From contig NC_092685.1 in NCBI RefSeq assembly GCF_964275005.1, positions 9,201,654-9,265,653 on the forward strand: a stretch of 64,000 nt of DNA, read 5' to 3'. The notes under the pieces were generated by a model. It did not search any database, was not told the origin of the DNA, and was given only the letters and a program-made list of their open reading frames with translations. Shown here in pieces: positions 18,501-28,600 of this stretch; within the stretch, counting starts at the first letter, position 1; every line of letters begins with the position of its first letter. The position numbers and the translations under genes were made by a program. Source of the stretch: Diadema setosum. Taxonomy: Eukaryota > Echinodermata > Echinoidea > Diadematoida > Diadematidae.

Positions 18501-21354
18501 AATTGGGCTTTAAACTTTTTGCGAGTTACCAAGAAAACACTTATGATTTAGTACAGAGCATACCATTTTAGGAGGAATTCAAGGTTTATTTGATGAAAAT
18601 CGGGTTTGGAATGACTGAAACATCCAAAAACAAAGTAAAACAAAGCGATCGTAATAAAGTGTGGGTCCCACACTTTATTAGAATCGCTCTTTCTCGGATA
18701 TCTCAGCCATTTCAAAACCAATTTTCATCAAATAAACGTTGAATTCCTCATAGAATTTCATGCTCTTTCATATTTCATAAGAGGTTTCTCATTATCTCAC
18801 CAAAAAATGTTAGAAACCTGAAATTAGGTCTCAACCAAAACTGTACGATCCCTTTAAACCTAGGTCAAGGAAGGTGAACATTCAACACACTTGTGACAAA
18901 CTTGTCATTTTAATATTTTGCCAATATTGTGAAAATGTAATCACACGTTGTCTGCATGTACTATAGACCTATTAGGAGAATCATGCATTATGGCGGAGGC
19001 ATACCAGTTGCCTTAGCGACATTTCTAGTTTGTTTTTGCTCTTGTTTTTTGTTTTGTTGTTATTGTGTTTCCAAATGCATGTGTGCCCCGCACTGTCGTA
19101 ACTAATTTTGTGATGATTTAATGTGATGGCCACTCCAGGTGTCATCTGCAAACTCTTTTCAAATTTACATGTGATATGTCAGTTAAAACACACATCAGTT
19201 CACTTTGATGTAATCAACTTTAGTATGCAACCATGGTATCTTCCTTGGTATCATTCAGTGAAGATAGGTGTTTGGCTTTTTAGACTATGATATTTTATTG
19301 TATTAGAAGGAATGCACGGAATGACCTATCCAAACATTTGAAAATGCTACTGAGGGACTTTGTGAAATAGCATCATGAACCAACAGCAAGAGCTGTTATG
19401 TGAGTTTTAGTTTAAGTCGAAATTTCATCTGTTGCATGCATTGGTTATGTTGTGTACGAATATGCTGAATGTTTACATTCTTTTTCAGTAGTCTGTGAAA
19501 CAGACATTGACATAAAAAATATTGGACTCACACATTTTGAAGAGCAGTTGATGAACCACAGTTTGAAAATCAATGTGTCTTTTTCTTTCAGTTTGTTCTT
19601 TGATCAGTACAGGACTGATTTGGTAGATACCATCGACAGTTTGTTGGCAAGAGATGTGAGTATCATAGCATTCCTCAGTCTAAGTCAATCAATTATAATG
19701 AATAGGCTGATTAATATCTTGTATATCATGTTTCATCTGTTTCACTTGCTTGTAGAATGTTGCAAACTTTGCCCATCATTTTAAAGGTGTTGTAGCTGTT
19801 CTTCTCTTTCTAAGCTGCCAATGAGTCAAAAAATATTGAATGCTATGCCTGTTTCATAAAATAATGCATATTTTTTCCTTTTAGTGCTCTGAAGTGTAGA
19901 AGGCTAATAAAGGAAATTGCCTATATTTTTTCTTTCTAATTAGTGCATGAGAACAGTAATTCCTCTCTGTGAGCAAAGTTGTAATGTATCTCACTTGCGT
20001 TGATATCAAATTGTGCCATAATGACTAAAAAAAGGTAATGATATATCATATATCATAATAAAACATAATATAAGAACTATTCAGATGAGGTGAGAGAATG
20101 ACTCACTTGCACTGAATATGTGTAGATTTGCAAAGATTAACAATTTTCATTCATACTGTGAAGATTTTTTTTTTCTGTGTGTGTGCACCATTGCTTACAT
20201 TTTTTAGTCTTCTGACATTATGGAGAGTAAGTTTGTGGGATACTTGTGTATTATAAAATGGAAGAGATCAAGATTGGGATAATGTATTGTGACTACTGAT
20301 ATATCCACTGGTTGAAATTAAATTAACTAGTTTTGTATTTTGATCTTTAAGGGATTTTCCTTCTACTGCATTCACTGTAAATCATAAGGAAACATATAGT
20401 GATAATCATGGTGGGGAGAGGTCAAAGGTTTTTGACTTTGCTTCCATATTCAGTTTTGGGTGGGAAAGAACATATCTGCCTTCTGTTCATCTTTTTAACT
20501 GCAGCCCCCTCAAAATTGAATTTAAAAAAAAAAAGTTATGTACAGGCAGGAATGAAATGTAAAAAATGGAAATGATTCAGTTTTGAGAGAATAATAAAAG
20601 TTTATTTAACATTTATCTTTTTGAAATGTCCAGGGCAAGGCATTGATATTTGCTCCACGCCGAGGCCACACCTTGGAAAAATTCTGCCAAAAAGCAAAGG
20701 AGAGATTTCACCTCGCCCTAGAAGATAACTATGATTCTGCAGTATGGAATGTTTACCAAGAGGTAAGGCAGCCTATCCTCATCATTTCTTCTTCCTGATT
20801 GTGTTCCTCAGAAGAAAAAGACTGTCTGTACTTATAATGTAATGCAAACAAACCAGATAAATCCCACAGTATTGTGAGGAATTTCAATACGTGAATATAT
20901 TTGCCTGTGACATAATTATAATAATTATGTTTTCATCTGTGTGTGTATATGTTTTGATAATGCATGCAGGTAGGGCACAAATTGTAAAAGTTTTCTTTGT
21001 GTTAAGGGTATGTCACAGTGGTTTGGAAGTTGTCTGAGTAGGATATGTGTCACGATAAAAGCGTAAGAAAGAGTCCTGCACCACCAGTCTCACAGTTTAA
21101 TTGTGAGAGAACTCCTGGATGGGAGGAGAAACAAGAAAAATCAGTAGTATTGTGCACGCAGTTTCCTTTCCTTTGAGTAAGAGCTCTTTCCATTTGCTAT
21201 TTGAAGTTAATAAACTACGATTACCTTTACTTACCCAATGTCTCCACAGGCCAAAGTGCAGGGGAAAGAGATCTTCGACGAAGACATCCACTACCCGCTG
21301 CAGATCATCCTTACCAGACGGGCAGACTTCACAGCAGGGACACAAATCAAGTAG
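9423..21354 (+). CDS. CAMKMT: calmodulin-lysine N-methyltransferase, 11 coding exons (whole gene span)
   Basis: Class I S-adenosylmethionine-dependent methyltransferase; the family trimethylates one lysine of calmodulin. Coding exons, joined by GT/AG introns with compatible phases: 9423-9539, 10094-10275, 10923-10984, 11706-11766, 13271-13325, 14874-14931, 15857-15917, 16405-16479, 19592-19655, 20634-20762, 21250-21354. They total 969 nt, or 322 residues plus TAG; human CAMKMT has 323. Visible landmarks are DVSVRRF near residue 76, [20 protein letters not shown] near 112-131, SAM-binding motif I CELGGGMSCLAG (146-157), the acidic loop VILTDGN (169-175), LRWN (201-204), VILCADCLFFDQYR (about 218-231), IFAPRRGHTL (about 249-258) and the C-terminal IHYPLQIILTRR. 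The start is the ATG at 9423; an in-frame ATG at 9312 would add 37 residues with no family resemblance. The exon 6/7 junction is the weak point. The promoter and any non-coding first exon were not located. Family identity is very secure. Confidence 0.93.
10094..10275 (+). CDS. CAMKMT: CAMKMT coding exon 2
   Basis: Acceptor tctttcag|GCC, donor ATTAG|gtaggg, 182 nt ending in phase 2. Encodes ALRQGK, then SDVSVRRFTTYKLLSARR and EYAWFEYTCPSHQAFCVQI. The VSVRRF block is identical to vertebrate CAMKMT. Confidence 0.92.
10923..10984 (+). CDS. CAMKMT: CAMKMT coding exon 3
   Basis: Acceptor ttttcaaag|A, donor GTTT|gtaagt. Encodes HLMKRFSPEDLIGFNNTGNV, aligning with the family segment before the WPSEE motif. 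The first base completes an Arg codon and the last base begins the Cys of NVCVW. Confidence 0.9.
11706..11766 (+). CDS. CAMKMT: CAMKMT coding exon 4
   Basis: Acceptor gatacag|GT, donor TTCCG|gtaatt. Encodes [19 protein letters not shown], almost the same as vertebrate IWPSEEVLAYYCLKHNNIF. Phases fit both neighbours. Confidence 0.94.
11940..12050. repeat. G+C-richer hairpin in CAMKMT intron 4
   Basis: gaggtgggaag and cttcccacctc are inverted around tct near 11976-12000, inside a cccttacc...gggtggg context. It is a small fold-back of unknown origin. The rest of intron 4 (11767-13270) is AT-rich with T runs and no other feature seen. Confidence 0.45.
13271..13325 (+). CDS. CAMKMT: CAMKMT coding exon 5 (SAM-binding motif I)
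   Basis: Acceptor tctcccacag|A, donor GCA|gtgagt. Encodes GKTVCELGGGMSCLAGIA, the glycine-rich SAM-binding loop (ELGGGMTCLAG in vertebrates). This is the most diagnostic exon of the gene. Confidence 0.96.
14044..14170. mobile_element. CTGTAAAA element, copy 2 (inverted, truncated)
   Basis: Begins TACTGTAAAAC and carries, in reverse orientation, the same internal blocks as 7835-8058: gagagccaagat, cttgtctacactaca, gcactgaatgcca. The far end is degraded. It lies in CAMKMT intron 5. Confidence 0.6.
14459..14476. repeat. poly-G tract in CAMKMT intron 5
   Basis: A run of about 17 G residues, unusual in this AT-rich background and potentially quadruplex-forming. Confidence 0.8.
14874..14931 (+). 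CDS. CAMKMT: CAMKMT coding exon 6 (3' boundary uncertain)
   Basis: Acceptor tccctgcag|GTT. Encodes VATTTEADRVILTDGN, matching the family's VAISADVKEVLLTDGN, followed by KLS. The donor proposed is TCAT|gtgaca at 14931/14932, the only GT nearby whose phase joins the next exon without a stop. The bases from 14922 onward are also the first unit of a tandem array, so the original exon end may have been altered. Confidence 0.8.
14922..15490. repeat. tandem array starting at the end of CAMKMT exon 6
   Basis: Alternating units aaactctcatgtgacagtat-ccttttTAGTGAA and actctcattggtttcctatccc, about five to six copies from 14922 to 15490, interrupted at 14993-15236 by a TIR element. The first unit overlaps the last codons and proposed splice donor of exon 6. 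Another copy, at about 15262, has the same tcatgtgaca donor-like sequence. Confidence 0.85.
14993..15236. mobile_element. 244-bp TIR element with TA duplication
   Basis: Ends CTGTATACGCCGAATATTTC and its near reverse complement finishing GGCGTATACAG, each bounded by TA. The interior is rich in ttcgcgaa motifs. It interrupts the tandem array, so it inserted later. Confidence 0.8.
15857..15917 (+). CDS. CAMKMT: CAMKMT coding exon 7 (5' boundary uncertain)
   Basis: Encodes IQVISKRNQDKFGQTQVET, aligning with family VQDIITRNQKAGVFKTQ. Donor ACGAG|gtaaga is good. The better-looking acceptor tttcag at 15837 would put a TGA in frame, so the acceptor aaaag at 15855-15856 is used. It joins exon 6 in phase and gives a product two residues shorter than human in this loop. 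Confidence 0.7.
16405..16479 (+). CDS. CAMKMT: CAMKMT coding exon 8
   Basis: Acceptor atcccaag|G, donor GACTG|gtaagg. Encodes ELRWNEPSSYADLREC then VDVILCAD, aligning with vertebrate [20 protein letters not shown] and the MCADC motif. Confidence 0.93.
16590..16890. repeat. CT and CTGT microsatellites in CAMKMT intron 8
   Basis: (tc)n and (ctgt)n tracts at about 16597-16652 and 16820-16882. They generate the spurious long frames on both strands. Confidence 0.8.
17512..19030. mobile_element. unclassified 1.1-kb interspersed repeat (split by an insertion)
   Basis: Starts tatgcctccgccacgaagtg, continues with a gtccgtccgtcc run, and ends atggcggaggcatacc...gcgacatttctagtt; the end blocks atgcctccg and cggaggcat are inverted. 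The interior has repeated aggtcaaaggtca blocks. A 382-bp TTAA-flanked element sits inside at 18472-18853. Removing it leaves about 1.14 kb without a coding frame. Confidence 0.7.
18472..18853. mobile_element. 382-bp fold-back element flanked by TTAA
   Basis: Long inverted repeats: left AGGGATAGTACAGTATTGGT, right end ...CTGTACGATCCCT, with TTAA immediately outside (18468-18471 and 18854-18857). The arms extend almost to the centre, where gcgatcgtaataaagtgtgg meets a gggtccc palindrome. It is nested in the 17512-19030 repeat. Confidence 0.8.
19592..19655 (+). CDS. CAMKMT: CAMKMT coding exon 9
   Basis: Acceptor tctttcag|T, donor GAT|gtgagt. Encodes LFFDQYRTDLVDTIDSLLAR, matching vertebrate LFLDQYRASLVDAIKRLL. 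It follows a 3.1-kb intron filled with repeats. Confidence 0.95.
20634..20762 (+). CDS. CAMKMT: CAMKMT coding exon 10
   Basis: Acceptor atgtccag|GGC, donor GAG|gtaagg, 43 codons. Encodes GKALIFAPRRGHTLEKFC (vertebrate GKAMVFAPRRGNTLNQFC), then a helix ending DNYDSAVWNVYQE. Confidence 0.95.
21250..21354 (+). CDS. CAMKMT: CAMKMT coding exon 11 and stop
   Basis: Acceptor tctccacag|GCC, stop TAG at 21352-21354. Encodes the C-terminus, with DEDIHYPLQIILTRR (vertebrate EENLHYPLLLILTKHG) and an 11-residue tail. No canonical AATAAA could be tied to this 3' end. Confidence 0.94.
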   Translation, partial: AKVQGKEIFDEDIHYPLQIILTRRADFTAGTQIK

Positions 21355-22214
21355 TATCTCGGTGGAGATGCTAATGATAAGATGATAAGATGCACTGGTG
21401 TTGATATGCATGTTGAAATGATACTGCATCATCCCCTGAGCAATCATATTTTGGCTCCAATTCCACCAGTGGTCAATGCAGTTTGTATGGTTGTATTTGT
21501 TTTGTTTATGTGTGTTCTGTACTCTGTCAGAGCAATGCAGGTGTAGGTACAACAGATCTCAGCTGTATTGTGAGCCCATTCGTTTTTATAATCTGTGATT
21601 GCACTGGCGTGATGTGGTGACCTCCCACTCCTCAACCCCCCCCCCCCCCACCACCAAGGAAAATGCATTTTGTTACAAAAAGGTTTCCATGATGACTTTT
21701 TTAAATGCTGACTGAGACATGTCATTGGATCTTGCAATGAATCAGTGATGCACAAGTCCTTTCCCTTTCTTGCATTCCTGCTGGGTTTTGACTGTTTAAA
21801 AAGTCAATATTAATCAGAGGAACAAAGAAATCTTGTCTTGCTCACTTTAAGAAATGAGTTATCTGTTGTCAATTAACATACAACAGTTTAGCTGACAAAC
21901 GTTCCTGAATATTTCAAGAAGATACGTCATATGCACCTCAAATATATATGCATTAATTCTTTTTTAAATAATGTAAGTAGATAACATATTACTATCATAT
22001 TCTTATACTATTGGCTTCACAGGGAATCCACAGTCACAACTGTTAGTGTTTTTTCCTCATTATCAATTTGAATTATTATCTTTTTCATTCACGGTCACCA
22101 GAGAAGCAGTGAATGCGATGAGGATAAAATGGCACTCAAACCAGTGATCTTATCGTTGATAGACTGTCATCTAATCTTTTTCTGATCCACTACAACTCTT
22201 TTCATTTCAGTTTG
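21355..22214. other. 3' flank of CAMKMT
   Basis: Probably holds the 3' UTR. It has a poly-C run at about 21637-21649. No clear polyadenylation signal could be assigned. Confidence 0.4.
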
Positions 22215-22216
22215 TT

Positions 22217-22762
22217 AAAGGATGAGTTCACCTTGATAACATGTCGATCGATCAGTAGAACACATCAGTGAATGTTTGAAGAAAATCGGACAATCATTCA
22301 AAAGTTATGAATTTTTGAAGTTTCTGTGCAGTTGATTCTGGATGAGAAGACTACTACAGTTTATGATGTCACATGTGTAGAACGATACAAGAAAGAAATA
22401 AAGAAAATTTCACAAAATATAATGTTTAAAAAAAAATGATTCTCATTCTCTTAACTTCTCACTGATGTATGTTAAAGGTAATATTATTCCCCTGACCTTC
22501 TAAAAGAGGCAAGTCAAGTGCTCACCTCTTTTATTATGCGAGAAAAGTGAAAATATGTTGAATTTTCTTTAACTAATCTCTTTACACATGTAACATCACA
22601 AGCTGTAGTAGTCTTCTCATCCAGCGATAGTTGTACTGAAACTTCAATATTCATAACTTATAAACGGATTGTGTGATTTTCCTCAAACTTTCAATGATGT
22701 GTTCTACTAATATTGCTGCATTCTCTCAATCCACATGTATATGAAGGTGAACCTAATAGTCC
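22217..22762. mobile_element. about 545-bp fold-back element
   Basis: Left arm aaggatgagttcaccttgat..., right arm ...aaggtgaacctaatagtcctt. Inside, ggatgagaagactactacag and gatgtcacatgtgt are inverted against acacatgtaacatcac and gtagtagtcttctcatcc. TTAA precedes the left end; the right border is less certain. Confidence 0.7.
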
Positions 22763-23349
22763 TTCCAAGTTTATTCAGCTTGTTTTGTAGTTGACCATCA
22801 TCCAGAAATTGCTTACCAGTTTCATTCATCCTTGTACTCTCTTTTATTTCTGCAACTCTACTTATAATAGTATGGTCTTCTTTGCCCAGGGTAGCCTCTT
22901 CAGTGTTGGCCCTGCCATTATTATTACCCTTGCGTCATAACTTGCCAGGTACCCCTTGATACATCTGGGTCGAGAGGGACCTTGTTGGTAAAAATATCTT
23001 ATTTAAGGACGTAAGCACTTGGCTGAATGCAAACTACTTTTATTGCTTAATATGCCAGTTCAGCATACATTATTTTGGCAGTACATGTGGCAGGTTACAA
23101 AAAAGAAACATAGCATTTGCCTTGTACAAAGTCTTCAGGTTAGGTTTTATTGTTGATGTTGGGATTTTTTTATCACCCCTTGGTCACTGCGAACTGTTCC
23201 TATTCCAGGAAGGGTGTGTGTGGTATTATACCTCTGCATCAGGAATGCCACGGACATTATTTGTCAGTTTATCCATTCACTGTACAGTCTGTTTTGTTGT
23301 TATGTGTTTCCAGACTAAAGCAGGCAGTATCCACAATAATTTTGCCAAA

Positions 23350-23526
23350 CCTGGGCCCTGTTTCATAAAGCTGTTCGTAAAGTTACCAACAACTTTACGA
23401 GCGACTGGCTATCAGTTCTGATGTGCTATACTTATCAGAATTTCCATAATTCAGCACAAGAACTGATCACCAGTCGCTCGTAAGTCGTTCGTAACTTTAC
23501 GAACAGCTTTATGAAACACCCCCAGG
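23350..23526. mobile_element. 177-bp near-perfect palindromic element
   Basis: cctgggccctgtttcataaa with gctgttcgtaaagtt on the left is mirrored by aactttacgaacagc and tttatgaaacacccccagg on the right. Inner arms gagcgactgg and ccagtcgctc are also paired, so almost the whole element folds on itself. Confidence 0.8.
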
Positions 23527-25535
23527 GTATTTCGGTGCGGAGTTAAAATGTACTTGCTGGGTTATGTTTTGGGGCAAAATGTTTATGCAGTGAACGCACG
23601 GTGTACACCTCAAAATACTTCAGTGCGATAGAACATGAGGTTTGATGGTGAATGGTTCATACTCTCCATTGAAGTTTTGGTTTGCAGATAAATCATGTGT
23701 CTAAACATGTAAACTGACCGGGAGAGCAATGCAAAGGTGTGCAGTATAAATGATTTGATGTCATAATTGTGATTTTATGCTAGTAGTTTAATTTATTGAC
23801 ATGACAGTATTTGAATACCTTCCTGTCATCTGTCTGTAATTGATGGGGGTGTAGTAATGATGATAATGAAGTTAATGAACGACTCCATGAGATGTCAAAC
23901 AACACTGTTGAGTTCCAGAGTCATATCAGACCCAAGTTTGCAGATTTTGTGGGCAGATTGCATGCGTATAACAAAGGTTGATATAAACATTTTACATATC
24001 ATGTAACATTCCACTTTACTTTTATTCTGTTGGCCAATGTGAGCCACTTATCATCAACAAGTTTTGTTTGAAGATGGTATTGCAGTCCGAGACAAATATC
24101 AGTATTAACAGTCTTGACAAATCATATCAGTGGGAAAAAATATCAATATCATATACTGGGATTGTTTTATCATGAAGTATTACTTGGACATAGTTGTTAT
24201 TGTGAAACTCCAATCCATGTTCAGGATGACTGTATGAAGAGAAAATAGAGCAGACACAATAGCAAAAATATCAAAATTGGACATAGAATAGGATGTTGGG
24301 ATTAAAGTTTTGTGTGGTTTCACAAAAAAAAAAAGGTGACACCAATTGCTACAACAAATGTATAAGCAATGATTCTATCACCTTCCAACCTTCCTCTCAT
24401 CATTTTGTAAACTTTAAATATTGTGGTAATTGATGATGTAACTGCAAGACCCTCCCCAAGAGAGTCATGATTGTTGTTACAACTTGCTAAAATTTTGATG
24501 TAAAGGATATACAGATAACTCCTGCTATAAAGAAGTCCTTGGGACTAGCAGTTTTCTGTCGTTATATTGAAATGTCATTATGACCGAACGGTAAAATACA
24601 TGAAGACATATGCATGATGATTTTGGGGACATCAATTTTTAATTTGTTGTAATGAAAATTTAATTCTAACCGTGTTTACTATAAATGGGAGTGCACTGTC
24701 ATGTCTTCCTCTTGCAATCCTGCCAAGGAAAGAAAATTTAGTGAAAATTAGTTTACCAGGGAATGGGATGCAATTGTGTACTAGTATGGCTGTGACCTAA
24801 TTACTGCAAAGTGTATATCTTCGCGTGACTAATTTTTCGCGCATGGCCGGTTAAGAAGTGTTTCACATGTTTTTAATTCCGCGGAATCAAGACATCAACT
24901 ACTGGAACATATGGCAAGCAAAAATATTTGCATGCTTTTATTTTCGTGCTAGCTTCTGGTTGCGTGAAATGCGCGGAAATTTCCACAGCGCAAAAATTTC
25001 CATTTTTACAGCACTTCATCTAATTTGTGTGACAGTAACTAAAGCCACTTTTGTGGAAACTCCATGAAAACTGTGAAAATTTCATACAACTCCCATTTTC
25101 TCTCCAGTTTTAGTGAAGCTTTAACTCTTATTGTTTTTTGATTTTACTCTATTTCTACAGTCACCTTGAACATTGAGTGGATTTTGACTTCAAGCCTCCC
25201 TCAGAACAGATGTACTGATGTTCACTTTCAAATGTGAACAAATGTACATCTGAATTGGAGTCGTTAGATTTCACTTGCCTTGCAGTGTACGAGGACTGCG
25301 GTACGATAATAGTATAGTGCAGAACCGAGTATAACGGTTACGTGCAGGTAAAAGATGGCTGTTATAGGCATTGTATAATTACATTCGTTGTTGTAAGTGG
25401 CTCGACTCTGTTTTAATAATGTGTGTAAATAGCAGACATAACAGATTATTTTCTTTTGCAATTTGATGGATATGCAGGGTATATTTGCGACAGAAATTCA
25501 ATTGTGTACACATAAATAAACATCCAGGTAAAACA
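23527..25535. other. intergenic stretch with old repeat fragments
   Basis: No gene seen. About 24515-24680 carries a gaagtccttgggac block related to positions 130-175. About 24815-25015 is rich in ttcgcg/gcgcaaa motifs and may be a decayed relative of the 14993-15236 type. Confidence 0.4.
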
Positions 25536-25626
25536 TTAAGCCGTTGAGGACGGACTGATTTGCTACAATACACATTTCCCATAGACACTTGCCCGAGTAT
25601 ACTCTGGACTTGTCCTCACTGGGTTA
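25536..25626. mobile_element. 93-bp-type palindromic element, copy 2
   Basis: ttaagccgttgaggacggac at the left and gtcctcactgggttag at the right, with the same internal gcccgagtatactc as copy 1 at 7214-7306. The terminal TTAA is intact on the left and decayed to TTAG on the right. Confidence 0.7.
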
Positions 25627-28600
25627 GCAAGTCATTTGTATTGGTTCCAGACTTAAGTATGAAACGAGGACATCAGGGAGTGTTGAGTGACTTCATTTTT
25701 ACTCTCACTTTTATTTCATTAAATCTTAATTTAATGTCCTAAAAAAAGGCTTATACAAAGAGGTGGTAAAAGTCTATGAGGAATTACCAGATCATCCAAA
25801 TTCAGCATTTGTTATCATTTTATACAATGAAATTATTTTTTTCCCTCCAGGTAACACAACCCCCCCCCCCCCCCAAACCTTTGTATCCTTTTTGGTTTTA
25901 CTTGCTCCCAAAGGAAGGTCACCCCAAAGCATGCATTACATCAAGGAGTCTGAAGGGGAAAGACTGAAGAAAAATTCATATGAAAGTAGCCTTAGGCTTT
26001 AGAATAATACACCCACAGAAATGTCTGGCTGTAATACACAAGATCCTCCTCTCCTCCACCTTCCAAGGGGGAAAAATGTTACATTAGAAAATAATGTGAT
26101 AGGTTGTTTTTTGGGTTTTTTTTCCTAAATTTGGAAATCCATTGTGTTGAAATTTTCCACGGTAGCTTCACTCTGTTGTGCAATGAGTAAAAAACATGAT
26201 GCAGTGTATTTGTCAAGTCATTCCGATTGTTTCTAGGATTTTACCTTTCTAGCCCACAGCTGAGTGTACATATATTGATGGATTTCTATTCAGTAATGTT
26301 TTGATATATACAATGTCAATAAAAAGATGAAAACGAATTTTTAAACCCTTGAATGGAGTGAATATATCACTTTGTCCTGCGTTCTTTCCAAGCGTAACAA
26401 GTCGGACATGTTTAGGTCCAGAATGATTTTCATACAACACACAAATGCAGTCAATCAAAAGCACAATCAATACAATTAAGGCATAGAATTAAGTACATGT
26501 GTAGAGTAATTTTGCTATGTTCTGTAAGGTGTTATAGCAGAGTAAGTGGTTTTACTCAGAGAAGTTTAAGACAAAAACACCTCAATTAATAAGTAGACAC
26601 ATACACACATTTTTTTTTTCCAAATTAGGAAGTATTTAATTGAACAAGAGAAAACGTAACTTTGTTTCATTTAAGATATAAATAATATAAAGAAAGAGGA
26701 AACGTTGAAATGTTCAGTCTCTTCCAGAGCATGAGAAAACAGTCCACCACAGTATATATCTGAGCGACCGTCTCCAGACAGCAACTGGTCGATCAACAAC
26801 AAAATGGAAATGATTTAACAGTCAGAAAGGTTTTGCCTATGAAACATACTTGCATAATACACCGCACAACTTCAACTTGTCAAAAGTATGACAACAAAAA
26901 AATGGGTCTTCCAATTTGCAGCTGGTGTGAAGCTACCCTGTGTTTTCATGATGCAAGTATGAGTTTACTGTAATGTAACAGAATACTATCCCCCACCATC
27001 TTGGTTTCTACATGCAGACAGAACAGGAACTCTTCACTGAGTACGCACATACAAGGAAATTGTGCATGCATGTGTTTGCAGTTTAGAATGTTCTCTACAT
27101 GTAATGGATACTAATATCAAATACCAATTTGAGGTCGACCTGACATCATGCATGTAGCAGGTGGTGATGTTAATATCATTCTGTTCCTCTCACAGCAGAA
27201 CAGGTCTCTCTCATTATGAACCTTTTCTTTGAAGCCTGCCCTCGCTTGCTGTATTTGACATTGACAGGGATCGCTGGTGTGGGGGTGGCCATGCATTTGG
27301 AAGGGACAGATATTTTTCCCCCCATCTCCAATCTATGACTGATTGTGAAGTATTATGCAGGCTGTGTATGAGATGTTTCAAAGGTCTTCTGAAATGACAG
27401 TTTATAGTTTTCAAATGAATTTGTAGTTACACCAACTGAACAGCCAATAATTTGCTGGCAGCTTTGACGCACTGTGATGGAAAATCAGATCAGAGAAAAC
27501 CCCAGCTTGAAATTATTTGCATGTCCGTCCAGGTGGAGAAAAAAAAAACACAAACTACAGAGATTATTACATACTGTATCTTGTTGAAACACTGATGCCT
27601 AACTATGATTTCTTTATGTTGGTTGTACATTTTGGGGCAAATTTCCCACATAGAAATATTTCACAGTTTGACAAACTCACAACATTACAAACAGAAAAGA
27701 AAACAAAAAGACACAAAAATCATGACATATAAATCTTCTGAAAACAAGATCAAAATATACATGAAAATGTAAATGTGCATATTTATCAACACACCTAACT
27801 ACACAAAACACAGTCCTAATCACTTTCTAATCATATCCCATTCTTCATAGCATTTAACTATTCAAATTCATTCAAATATATCAAAGTCTCTTATACATTA
27901 TTGGGCCACTAGAAATTTACCTTAAACAACAACAGGATGGCATACTCTGTGTCTTTTCTTATCTTCAAATTTCAATACAGCAAATAAATAATTTCAGCCT
28001 ACTGCATTCATTGTCACTTGCACTCATTTTGGTGAGACTGAAATACCATGTTAAATCTTGATTTTAAGATTTCTCAGTGTTACACTATTTCAACCTTGAA
28101 TACATTATGTAAGGTAAAATGCAATAATATTTTGATTCTATTTTTGGGCCAATGTATAAGTGCATAATATGACTTTTCTTTTGCTTCCGTAGAGTTTTTC
28201 AATTGGCTCTACAATATGCAATTACTTATCTCCCTTTATTTCACACCTCAATGTTTGCTGTCATTCAAACCTGGTGAAATGACTTTGGTAGAGGGTGGGG
28301 TAGAAAATAAGGTTTAGATTGTTGGAGGTCATGTGACATGGTGTCTATGAATATCACACAAAATGTCACTTACAAAAGCCCCAAGTTGCAGACACAAGTC
28401 CATGGAATAAGCATTAAAATACCAGACTGTGTGTACTCCTAATTAACTACAGGCTTTCATTGTGAATGCATGTCCACGATGGAATTTGAGTAGTAATAAT
28501 CACCATACATTTACACACACACAAAAAAAGAAGAAGAAAAAAGAACACATCCTTGTTTCATGTGAAATTGAGCTATGCAGCATGTACACGATCAAACAAA

